From Cephalopachus bancanus (lineage: Eukaryota > Chordata > Mammalia > Primates > Tarsiidae): a DNA stretch of 64,000 nucleotides. Positions 53,797-64,000 of the stretch are shown here, piece after piece. The stretch lies in NCBI GenBank assembly GCA_027257055.1, contig JAPVLO010000073.1, forward strand, positions 6,190,501 through 6,254,500, in the 5' to 3' direction. Positions within the stretch are counted from its first letter, which is position 1. Every line of letters begins with the position of its first letter. The notes beneath the pieces were generated by a model. It did not search any database, was not told the DNA's origin, and was given only the letters and a program-made list of their open reading frames with translations. The position numbers and the translations under genes were made by a program.

Positions 53797-54085
53797 GCCG
53801 GGCTCGGTGGCTCAGCCTGTAATCCCGCGCCTTTGGGAGACTGAGGTGAGTAGATTACCTGAGTCCACGGGTTTGAGACCTGCCTGGGCAGTGAGACCTC
53901 ATCTCTACAATAAATCAAAAACTCAGCCAGGAGTGGTAGCGCATGCCTGTAATTCCAGCTACTCGGAAGGCTGAGGCAGAAGGATCACCGGAGCCCAGCA
54001 GGCGAGGCTGTGGTGGCCGGGAGTGGCCACTGCACTCCAGTCTGGGTGACAGAGTGAGACTCCAACTCAAAAAAAAAAAGTAAAA
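53797..54085 (+). mobile_element. lineage-type Alu in an L1 tail
   Basis: Full-length dimer inserted in the A-rich end of the preceding L1. Target duplication TAAAATAAAATAATTT at 53780-53795 and 54086-54101. Several B-box changes. Confidence 0.95.
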
Positions 54086-54104
54086 TAAAATAAAATAATT
54101 TTTT

Positions 54105-54267
54105 AAAAAATGATTATTTGTTAATTGTTGGGATTTTCTTACTGACCCTACCTGACAGGATTTGTGTATCCTCACCCATCATTTGTATTTCCTATCTTGA
54201 ATTTATATGGCAAAACTCCTTTTATTTGTTAATAAAGAGATAGTATCAATTTATGGGGAGGGGGAAG
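54105..54267 (+). pseudogene. 3' end of the zinc-finger retrocopy
   Basis: Non-L1, non-Alu sequence between the Alu and the resumption of the L1M at 54276. It carries AATAAA at 54231-54236 about 30 bases before the CATGTCCA junction, as expected for the end of a retrocopied mRNA whose poly(A) tail has eroded. Assignment to the same retrocopy as 50688-52860 is inference from position. Confidence 0.6.
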
Positions 54268-54275
54268 CATGTCCA

Positions 54276-54775
54276 TTCAAAGACTTGAACAGAAATATTC
54301 ACAGCAGCTTCAATTGTACTAGCCCCAAACTAGAAACAATCCATGTACCCATTAACAGATGTATGAATAAATCTGTGGTATAACCTTTATACAATGGGAT
54401 ACCATTTAGCAATTTAAAAAGTAATAAATTAATACCTAAAAAAATTAATCTCAAAATGATCATTTCAAGTGAAAGCAGCCAGGCAAAATAGGAATACATT
54501 CTACATTATCCCATTTATATAAAATTCTAGGAAATACAGATTAGTCTGTAGTGATAGAAATCGCACCAATGATTGCCTGGTGGCAGAAAAGAGTAGGGAG
54601 GGTACAAGGGAAGGATTATAAATGGGCATAAGGAAAATGTGGGGGTGTTGAACCTATCTGTTGAGCTGATTGTGGCAGTGGTTTCATGAATGTAAAAAAT
54701 ATATCAAAACTTATCAAAGTGTACACTGTATGTATTTGTGTCACTTATATGTTAATAAGGTGTCTCTTTAAGAAC
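54276..54775 (+). mobile_element. L1M, 3' end (continuation)
   Basis: Resumes the L1M exactly where it stopped at 50687: TTCAAAGACTTGAACAG, ACTAGAAACAATCCATG, ATTGCCTGGTGGCAG and AAAGTGTACACTGTATG, ending in the 3' UTR near 54775. Confidence 0.8.
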
Positions 54776-55314
54776 AAAGGGAAGAAGAAAAACAAGCACC
54801 CTTTCCTATACATAAGGTAATAGAACCTTACATATAACTTTTCGTGGTAGTCCAGATGATTATGTGACCAGCATGTGCACCCACTAACAAGAATGAGGGA
54901 TTAAGGTTTTAGCTCATCTCTTTGTTAATAATTATTGCTATGTGATAAGGGTAACTAGTTTTTATCAAATTTTAAAATTGCTCTCATATTCTGGATAATT
55001 TCTATACAGTTTTAATATTTAGCAAATTATGTACTGTTGTTTATTCCTTTAGTGGTACTGTTCCCATGGTCATTTGTCTAAGTTAATTAAATTGAATAAA
55101 TTCAAGATTACGTTTATTCTGTTAAAAAGTTAATGTTAAAATTACCTTTTAAGTGGTTAAAGTTAATGGTTTAGAAGAACTTAATCATGACCTTAGAAAG
55201 TGTTGGCATCATTCTGCTTGTACAAACTTTATAATGCTTCTTTCATAATCCTCTTTGACTTCTTTGATTCATCTGTATTTCATGGTATTTCTTGTTTTGA
55301 GGGTTTATTTGGGG

Positions 55315-55602
55315 TTTTTTTTTTTAGTGGGAGTCTCACTTTGTCACCCAGGCTGGAGTGCAGTGGCCGCTCCCGGCCACCGCAGCCTTGACCTGCTGGG
55401 CTCCGGCAATCCTTCCGCCTCAGCCTTCCAAGTAGCTGGAACTACAGGCGCGCGCTACCACAGCCAGCTAATTTTTTGATTTATTGTGGAGATGAGGTCT
55501 TACCAAGTTGCCCAGTCGGGTCTCAAACCCGCGGGCTCAGGCAATCCACTCACCTCAGCCTCTCAAAGTGCTGGGATTACAGGCTGAGCCACCGAGCCCA
55601 GC
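55315..55602 (-). mobile_element. lineage-type Alu, full length
   Basis: Minus-strand dimer ending ACCGAGCCCAGC about 420 bp upstream of the last SAMTOR exon. The B-box arm is nearly intact (TCGGGTCTCAAACCCGC). Target duplication unclear. Confidence 0.93.
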
Positions 55603-55975
55603 TTTGAGTTGTTTTTATATTAGCTTGTTTCTGGTAACTGTAAATGTTAAAGTGAATGTAAATATGACTGAGCTTAGAAATGTCATTCCTGTAAACTCTT
55701 ACCCAAAGTAAAATTCATATAAACCCTTATGATTTTTAAAATATATACTTAAAAGTTATTTCTAATTTCCAGTTATTAGACAGAAAGATATATTTTTGAA
55801 TGATGACTAGAATTATCTGGGCTTAATCATTCTGAGGTTTTTGTAAAAGTTTTGGTTGAATAATTATGTTTGTTCAAGTCTAATAATTTAGAAGGGAAAG
55901 GTTCATAATCAAAGCTGGACTTGTATAGAAATGCTGTGAAATGTGAAATAGTTTGCTATAAAATATATGTATTAA

Positions 55976-56656
<681 letters not shown>

Positions 56657-57998
56657 TATAAAAGCAAAAGGCCCTTTCAGTCCAGGCTCCTAAACTAATT
56701 GCTTACACTAATCGGAAATACTAACATGAACTCAGTACTTAAAACCTGGTTTGCATAGAAGAAATGCAAAGGTTTACAGAGTTTGCTATTTTTTTCTACT
56801 TCTCAATTTTAAAATTTATTCTTATATAGAAAGCTTAAAGCTTCATGCAGAGTGACTCCTGTCATAGCAGAAACCACTGTTACTTTAGCATTTAGCACTA
56901 AGATATCATAGAAAGGTACCTTTTTTCTTTAGTGCTATTGTGAAAAATGAAGCATAATTTGCTATATATTTTTCTTTTCAACTTTTCAATGTTGACTTTA
57001 AACCATTGCAATGAGAAACTTTAAGATATGTAGAAAGCTGTAGATTGCACTTTGATGACTCAAGTTAAATGTGACACAGAAATAGATCGGTTTAGTTGTT
57101 TTGTGATGCACTTATCTTTTTCTTTTTTTAACTAAATTGTTATGTTACAGAAAGCCATTTTCTGTTCATTTTTGTCTGATCCAGTATTTTCTGAACTTTT
57201 TGGAATTGGTGATAATTCTTTTTCTTCTTCCTGCTCATTTGGCAGCATCAGACATTGGGGGACAGAATTCCCCCAAAGTATGTATTCTAATTTCATTAGC
57301 CCTATCCAAAAACCACCATTGCCAAAGTAGTATTTTCATAACCTTCTTGTTGATTTGGGCCTTGATGTTAAGTATATTTATCTGTGAGGGTTCACTTTTA
57401 CTTTTTTTAAATTTAGGTTTCATTTACGAAATGTCTTATTTAAGCAAGGAACAATATAATACTCAATACTGACCTAAAATACCTTTGTGAAAGGGTTTGC
57501 ACTTGGAAAAGAGTTTATGCTCTATCAAGACCAACTTTGATAAGGTCCTCTCCTTTCCATTAAGGAGGTGCTGCACTATGAGTTTGGAATTATATAGAAA
57601 AATCTAAAATTAACCCTCTGCAGATAATCTCATAAAATGTTTTTGACCTTTTGGTATCCTAATTTCTATCTAAACCCTATCAGAAAATTTTCTTTGAGTA
57701 TATCAATCATTAGTTGGCTGTGGGAATTTTCCCTTTCCACATTAATAAATGCCTTTCTGTGTTTCTGAATCAGAAGCAAATGATTAAGGAGAAATATATG
57801 TCCAACAAGACAAGATTAGTTTAAACAGATAAAAACATTTAGTCCACATTGTCTTGTCAGCCAGCAATTATCATGTAAACTATCATTTTTAAGACTGCCA
57901 CTGTGTGGATTTTTTTTTCAAGTGGTTATTACATTTAAATTACCTCATACTGAGGTTTTTGCACTGAAATATCACAGTTTCAAATTTCCCGGTTAATG

Positions 57999-57999
<1 letters not shown>

Positions 58000-58054
<55 letters not shown>
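58000..58054 (+). repeat. (TG)n microsatellite in the SAMTOR 3' UTR
   Basis: About 27 uninterrupted TG units on the sense strand, read as (UG)n in the mRNA. Such tracts bind TDP-43 and CELF-type proteins (established for UG repeats in general). Binding here is inference. Confidence 0.95.
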
Positions 58055-58057
<3 letters not shown>

Positions 58058-58246
58058 TAAAGGAAACTCGCATTTTCAATAGTTGATTCTAAATTTCATA
58101 AACTGCACTTCTTTACTCTGGTAAATCTGATGTTTTTGTGCTTATTGTGAATTGTCGTAGTTAACTTTGAATGTCAAACTTTATTTAGAAATACAAAATG
58201 TATCCTTTAAGATATAAATGGTTGAGTATGTATACCTGATATTTCA

Positions 58247-58252
58247 AATAAA
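58247..58252 (+). promoter_or_regulatory. SAMTOR: candidate poly(A) signal 1
   Basis: Canonical AATAAA about 1.6 kb after the stop codon in the 3' UTR. The downstream sequence is A-rich with few G/T bases, so it is the weaker of the two candidates. Confidence 0.4.
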
Positions 58253-58496
58253 ATTTCACATGTTAAATTAATGAAAGTAACAAGATTGTAATTAACCTTT
58301 AAAAAAAAGTCAGTTGACTAAATGCAATAAGTATTGGTTGCTCAAATATTCCAGAAGTAACTTGAAATTTTTCATTTACTTTCAATAGCATAAGATTCCA
58401 TACTAATTAGTATTGACTTTTTCCATTTAAGCACTACAGGATTATGTCCTGTAGCTCTCTCAAGAGAGGAAAAATTAAAAGTACTGTGTTTAGGAT

Positions 58497-58502
58497 AATA
58501 AA
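58497..58502 (+). promoter_or_regulatory. SAMTOR: candidate poly(A) signal 2
   Basis: Canonical AATAAA followed within 10-20 bases by the G/T-rich stretch CTGTGTTTTGG, the expected downstream element. It is the better candidate for proximal cleavage, but alternative sites further on are not excluded. Confidence 0.45.
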
Positions 58503-58520
58503 GAACTGTGTTTTGGTATA

Positions 58521-60028
58521 CCTCTTTTACCATACTGTTTGATTTTTGATTTGGCTAAATGTGATCTTAAGAGCAAAGAAAATAATACACCAAATGTTAG
58601 TGCTTTGAAAGTAAATGAAAACAGTGCTTTTGAAAGGCTGGTGTAAGTATGACCTTGGAGTCAGCCTTTGTGTTACAGCTAAAATGTTGGTGCTATATTC
58701 TTCTGATTGTTTACAGATGTTGATTCTGCTTATGCTCCAAAGTGTGCATGATGTATTTTAAGTAGTACTTTAAAGGAAAGTCTCTTTATAAAACCTACTC
58801 CCACTTAGTATAGATTTGTTCAAATTTATATCATTTGTTACTGTAAATTCAGCTTATTTAAATTAGGTCGGCACAAGAATTAAACCAATACACATTCCAC
58901 CAAAGCCAATTCAGTGTATAAGTGAAGTATAAGCAGTCATTGCAGTGTACTGCCAGATCATGTATGTGATGACAAGAGAAGTTAATAGAGCCTTCTAATC
59001 CTGAATGGGTACTCTTAAAAAAGATTTTATTTGGATATAAATAAGAGGCCTCCTGTCATTCACAGTAGGTTCTCCAAAATAATTTGGTGTTTCAAGAACA
59101 AATGATAATCATTTGGTTGGATTCTTCAGGATCGTGACTAGATCCATATGGTTTTACCATAGTTGCCAAGTAGTGGGAGGTAGCATACCTGAAAATGTAT
59201 GTTTGTGTTTGTCGTATTTTTTCACATTTTGTGAACAAAGCACATTTATTAAAAATTTTAAATTTTCTAATATTCTTTGTCTATTACTTGTAAATGGAAA
59301 GTGTTGTGGTCTTTGATATGTCTCACTAATTTCAGAATTGAGAAGCAATTTAGAATTTGAATGACTTAGAATTTTCCAGCTGGGTTTCATTAGACAGATG
59401 TCCTAATGTCATAAATTGATTCACTGAGATCCAGAGAACTCGAGTGACTTCCCCTATTGTCATGCTATTAATGGCAGAACCAGGACAACAGCATAAATTC
59501 TAGTTCAGTGTATGCCAACCTATCATATTCTCTTTGAAGGTTAATTACATAGAAGATAATATAGTTAAGTGTATTAGTTCGATAACTGCAGATGGCTTTG
59601 TTCTGAAAGGTTTTTCTAGTGATTGAACAAATGTTTGCATTCTGCCATGTGCAGTATGCTGGAGAAGTAGCAAGGACTGGGCTGAGCATAGTTCCTTCTG
59701 CTTTCATGGAGCTTGTGACATAATGGAGAAGACAAGCATTCTGTATGTCCTTTAGATCTGTATCTAGGAATGATTGCCTACTGATCCTACAACTTCGCCC
59801 CTGCTTACAATCTCTCAATTTGTTTCACAGAAATGGAATAGAAGTTCTAAAAGTTTTAAACACAAAACTATTTAGCAAATTATAAACACCTTGTGGTTAA
59901 GAGGGATGTGTTGTGTTCATCCCTCTCAAAAAGTGCAAGCTAAATATAAATTATCTGATGTAAAAGCAGCAAAAGGGAAAAAAAGGAATCAAGCTTTTAC
60001 TCCATATTCCTACATTTTCTGAGCACAG
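58521..60028. other. distal 3' UTR or intergenic sequence
   Basis: No gene found. 59370-59510 (CACTGAGATCCAGAGAAC, AGTGACTTCCCCTATTG) and 59600-59740 (CTTTCATGGAGCTTGTGAC) resemble decayed mammalian-wide repeats. Confidence 0.45.
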
Positions 60029-60185
60029 TGCTCAAAAAACAAAACAGTCTAATAATATTTTCTAGATCCCATTTGCAACTCTTTAGGGGAAAAAACACCA
60101 GGAAAACATACTTGCATCCTTTTATTGCATTTATGCTATGCATCTACTGAAGTCAGTCACAGCCAAGTAAATCATTCAGTAGGGT
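60029..60185 (+). repeat. 157-bp direct duplication, copy 1
   Basis: From TGCTCAAAAAACAAAACAG to AAATCATTCAGTAGGGT. Nearly identical to 61419-61574 (about five differences including one indel). It matches no interspersed repeat that I know. Confidence 0.97.
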
Positions 60186-60571
60186 CCTCTGCAAGAATCC
60201 ACACACTAGATGAATAGAAATGTAGATTTTTTTTAAGATTTGGTTCCTTCTTGATTTTGCAAGTTGTTTACAAATGTGGAAAACAAATTCTTCTCTTACT
60301 ACTCAAAAAACGAATATAAATATTTGCTACAGGAAATGTGTGTATTACAATAATTTTATTCTTCCAAAAAAACCGAATTGTAGTAACTTCCATGAGAGTT
60401 CACAACAAATTTACATTCATGAGCCACTGTGAACACAAAGCTCTCCAAGAAGGTTAATGGTGCCGTGTACACACTACACAGTACACGGTGAGCAAGCATG
60501 CTGCAGTAAAACAATTTCATTGATTCTAAGGATCTCTAAATATTATGAAAGGAGATAAATGCTGAGTTTTC

Positions 60572-60845
60572 TTTCTTTTCTGGAGTCTGGGTTTTATCCT
60601 AGGCTGAAGTGCAGTGGTGTGTGATCACTGCTGGGCTCAGCTAATCCTTCTGCCTCAATCTCCTGAGTTGCAGGGACTGGAGGCACACACCATCAGGCCC
60701 AGTTAATTTTTTTTTTTTTTTTTTTTTTTTAAGAGATGAGGTCTTGCTATGTTGTCTAGACTAGTCTCCAACTCCTGGGTTCAAACAATTCTTCCTCAGC
60801 TTCCCAAAGTGCTTGGATTACAGGAGTTAAGCCACTGTACCCAGC
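60572..60845 (-). mobile_element. old AluJ-like element
   Basis: Diverged minus-strand dimer with a long internal T-run at 60711-60730. AATGCTGAGTTTTCT before and AATGCTGGTTTTTCT after are the target duplication. Of the older Alu type, not the lineage type. Confidence 0.85.
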
Positions 60846-61418
60846 AATGCTGGTTTTTCTTAACCCTACTTTGATCTTGTTAGAGAAATGCAAATCTCAA
60901 CAATTGGAAAGTTTTCTTAAACGTACTTTAAACTTTGACTTTAATGTGTGCTTTATCTAAATTGGCTTCAGAATCTCAGTAGTTTAGTAAACATCTATTT
61001 TTGCAAATAAGAATCTTATTGCATATGACACTTGAATAGTAACTTTTAGCAAATATGGGTAAGCAATGCTCAACTTATTTTGAATTATATTTTCAACCAT
61101 ATCACTTTTGCTAATTTATTAGAAAGCTATTCTGCTTTTGTGTTAATAAATACTTCTTATTAAGGTCAGTGCTTGCTTTTAGTAGTGTAAAATGACAGAT
61201 AAAACTATTTTGCATCATAGATTTTTAACAGTTTCTAATTTGGGGCCCATCAGTAGTATCAAAGATGATACCTATGTTATTTTAAGTTAAAGGAAAATAA
61301 CCACAAAAAAGTAAGGTCATAAGTATTGACTGCAGAATAGTTTCTTGAATTGTCACTAATAGTTAGAAAGCTGAAAAACAATATTATTGGATTGGAATGC
61401 CCACGTAAACCATAAAAA

Positions 61419-61574
61419 TGCTCAAAAAACAAAACAGTCTGATAATATTTTCTAGATCCCATTTGCAACTCTTTAGGGAAAAAACACCAGGGAAACATAC
61501 TTGCATCCTTTTATTGCATTTATGCTATGCATCTACTGAAGTCAGTCACAGCCAAGTAAATCACTCAATAGGGT
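61419..61574 (+). repeat. 157-bp direct duplication, copy 2
   Basis: Second copy, 1.39 kb downstream in the same direction. The spacer between the copies (60186-61418) holds an AluJ-like element and unique DNA. Confidence 0.97.
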
Positions 61575-63460
61575 ACTGATGACTATACTTTTTTCTTGAG
61601 CTCATATGAGAATCAGCTGTTGAGAAGAATATGATTTGTGCTCACAGAGATATGGTTTATGAAGTTATTACAAAATCCACACTTAAGTTACTTATATTCA
61701 TCCCTAGACCTACAAATGTGTGTTTACAGTTTAATGCCTCTGTAGCTGTGCCCATTGTCTTCTACCAAGGAAAAAGAATACAAACATGACCATGGCCAGG
61801 ATTAATTTAGTTCTTCCTCAAACTCCTATAACACATCTCTGTTTAGATGAAGGAAGGAGCAATAAAGTCCCCACAAAACAATCATAATTTCCAAATTGCC
61901 ACAGACCTTTTCAATACCAACTAAGAGATAATATGCTTCCCAAAGCCAGGCATGGATTAAACAGTCCCTGGAAATAAAGTAGATGGGTGATTGCTAGAAA
62001 GAGAGGGGAGAAAAAGTCCTTGGAGCCTGCCTGCAAGAAGAAAGATGCTTAGGAAACAAGCCTGAGACAGAGGGTCTGATGGCTTACCTATAAAAAGAGC
62101 TTTATCATGTCTGACCACCCCCACTAAACTATTAGAACAGATTAAGGTGCACATGTACAGGTTGCCGGGGAAACAGAATAGGAACCTGGGAGTTTGAAAG
62201 TAAGAAGATAAATTTTGTTAGAGAGAAAATGTGATGTTCTGAAGCTTGTGTAACATGCACCTAGAGAATGGTGCCAATTGGAATAAGGAGATACAGAAAG
62301 GAAGTTAGGATGTCATTGACCATCTCTTCAGTCAGGCTGGATACACACTGAACTGCTCAAATCAATCATACTACAGAAAATTCAAACAAGTTCTTTATGA
62401 TGAAATGAAGAACAAATTTTCTTCCTAAAATTTCTCAAGTGTAAAGAAGCAACGTTTTAATGTCATTGGTGTAGAGATAGTATTACAGGTAAATATATAG
62501 GTGGACTGTAATACTTGTGTGGATTACTTCCCACAAAATGTGAAGCATGAAATCAAAAGAGAGCCAGCACAGGTCTGTGACATCATTTTAGGTTATATAT
62601 AGTATTACTTAGGACACTACATACTTGGAGTTGTTTTTGAGTAATGATGAATTTTCATTGATCTGCTAGGCTTGTGGTTCTGATTTGTAACTATGAGTGC
62701 TATTTGTGGGATAGCTAGCTCAAGCTAGGGGTAGTTTGTGGCAGTGAAATAAAGCAGTTAACTAGTCCACACCATTCAATATTGATTCATTAACGGAGAC
62801 TTAATTACTGCACTATTATACTGGATTAGGTACTATAAGGAGCAAATGTCTGCAGGGACTGACAATATAATTTAAGAAAAAAATATTAATACAGAGCAAC
62901 AAATGAAAACTAACATTACAGAAAACATTCTTGCACTGCAGCTTCTGGTGGTACCTATCAATGAAATTTGTTCACTTAACCTTTTTGACACACTGTTTAT
63001 AACCCAGCTAGATATAATTTACTTTAATATGGGTGCCCCTCATCACAGAAGGTCCAGATGTAAATGATGTGCCCCCTCCCTGCCTCTCCAATCCAACCTG
63101 CCACCATCCTCTCCTTTGCCTTCTATGTTAGAGTACTAAGAGAAACGCACATATACACGCATGCTCACCTTTGTACTAACTAGTCCTTCTTCCTAGAATT
63201 TCTTTGCATGGCTAGTTCATTGTTGTTATTCTTATCTTAGCTAAAATGCCTCATCCTCTGGGAGACCTTTCTAGTTCACAGAATCTAGTCTCTTCACCAC
63301 AAATTATCTTCACAGCCCTAATTATGTGGAATATGTTTTTTTCCCATGTTTATATATTTGGGCAAGGTCCATCCATGTCTTTCCTGTTCTGTGTATTCAA
63401 CCTGGAAAAGGACAAAGCAAATGATTGATACATATTTGCAAATGAATTAAATTTCCTTTC
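61575..63460. other. intergenic or distal UTR, nothing supported
   Basis: No repeat family or conserved frame recognised. The short open frames at 61957-62154 and 63246-63428 show no family features. Confidence 0.45.
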
Positions 63461-63473
63461 AAAATGCAACTGA

Positions 63474-63772
63474 CCAGCCACAATGGCTCACACCTGTAAT
63501 CCCAGCACTTTGGAAGGCTCAGGCAAGAGGATTGCCTGAACCCAGGGATTCCAGACCAGCCTGGGCAACTTGGCAAAACCTGGCCTCTACAAAACAATCA
63601 AAATAGTTAGCCAGGCATGGTGGCGTGTGGCTGTAGTTTCAGCTATTTGGGAGGCTGAGGTGGAAGGATTGCCTAAACCCAGCAGATTGAGGCTTCAGTG
63701 ACCACAAGTATGCCACTGCACTCTGGCCTGGGCGACAGAGTGAGACTCCAACTCAAAAAAAATAAAAGGAAA
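63474..63772 (+). mobile_element. old AluJ-like element, full length
   Basis: Begins CCAGCCACAATGGCTCACAC, so it has the ancestral GGCTCACACCTGTAATCCC spacing that the lineage-type copies lack. Perfect target duplication AAAATGCAACTGA at 63461-63473 and 63773-63785. Confidence 0.95.
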
Positions 63773-64000
63773 AAAATGCAACTGAGATGATGCAGGACCA
63801 TTGCTGATATTTAGTTTATAAATCTTTTGGGGGTGGTCTGGTTCTGTTTTATATTAATTAGTTTATGAATGCATTATGAGAATGAGAATACAGTTCAATT
63901 TATACTTCTGAAAAGTCTGAATTGGTTTGTATAAACTGAGGCTTAGCTTAATACTGATTGACTCGGAGCCATATAATTTGTCTCCTCTGCTTACCCTCAA

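Larger units (their letters stand above)
56657..58520 (+). other. SAMTOR: SAMTOR 3' UTR (proximal part, end inferred)
   Basis: AT-rich sequence directly after the SAMTOR stop with no interspersed repeat that I recognise, as expected of a constrained UTR. It holds a long TG repeat at 58000-58054 and two canonical AATAAA signals, at 58247-58252 and 58497-58502; the second is followed by a G/T-rich tract. Which signal is used, or whether the transcript continues toward 60 kb, cannot be told from the sequence. The open frames at 57137-57472 are not conserved-looking and are taken as chance. Confidence 0.6.

Noticed and set aside
57137..57472. 111-residue open frame in the 3' UTR
   Set aside because: Hydrophobic chance frame in an AT-rich UTR; no conservation-like features.
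59468..59818. 116-residue minus-strand open frame downstream of SAMTOR
   Set aside because: Overlaps decayed mammalian-wide repeats, has no family resemblance and has low-quality codon use.

Overview
The window is AT-rich, repeat-dense vertebrate nuclear DNA from a primate. Short exons sit in very long introns, GT-AG splice sites are clear, and the background is 7SL-derived Alu elements, LINE-1, Tigger and mariner DNA transposons, MIRs and retroviral LTRs. Most Alus belong to one subfamily: they begin GCCGGGCTCGGTGGCTCAGCC, lack the usual CACGCC spacing, read CTACAATAAATCAAAAAA in the middle and have a tRNA-like T-arm at the B box. This matches neither the human AluY/S nor the lemur/galago types I know. 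Together with a LINE-1 3' end and a mariner that I also do not recognise, this makes a tarsier the best guess, but the species call is inference.

The only functional protein-coding gene I can support is SAMTOR (BMT2, human C7orf60) on the + strand, the S-adenosylmethionine sensor of the mTORC1 pathway. Three coding exons are present: 855-1025, 42593-42707 and 56027-56656 (with the stop codon). They join in frame and encode about residue 101 to 405 of a 405-residue protein. The exons for the first ~100 residues lie upstream of the window. The introns are about 41.6 kb and 13.3 kb. The 3' UTR starts at 56657 and holds a (TG)27 repeat and candidate poly(A) signals at 58247 and 58497. From about 58.5 kb on the sequence is distal 3' UTR or intergenic.

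Layout of the introns. 1.6-4.1 kb: nearly full-length dead Tigger1 with an Alu monomer inside. 7.1-8.0 kb: L1. 9.4 kb: Alu. 10.9-12.7 kb: two internally deleted mariners in inverted orientation. 13.2-13.9 kb: L1 3' end. 16-17.8 kb: two Alus and an LTR-like tract. 20.9-21.4 kb: rearranged Alu. 22.0-24.7 kb: an ERVL-type LTR interrupted by a Tigger2/MER2-type transposon that itself carries two Alus and an L1. 26-28.3 kb: probable endogenous retrovirus remnant on the minus strand. 29.6-31.1 kb: L1. 35.3-36.3 kb: HAL1/L1M. 39.4-41.5 kb: L1M interrupted by a Tigger-type element and an Alu. In the second intron an old L1M (44.7-54.8 kb) hosts a MaLR LTR, a MER8-type transposon and a dead retrocopy of a KRAB zinc-finger mRNA; the retrocopy was later split by a younger L1 carrying an Alu.

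No CRISPR array, tRNA, rRNA or other non-coding RNA gene was recognised. I did not find a new multi-gene system. The most unusual items are the tRNA T-arm-like B box shared by the local Alus, the mariner inverted pair, the four-layer L1M/zinc-finger/L1/Alu nest, an Alu with three copies of its target-site sequence, and a 157-bp direct duplication downstream of SAMTOR.
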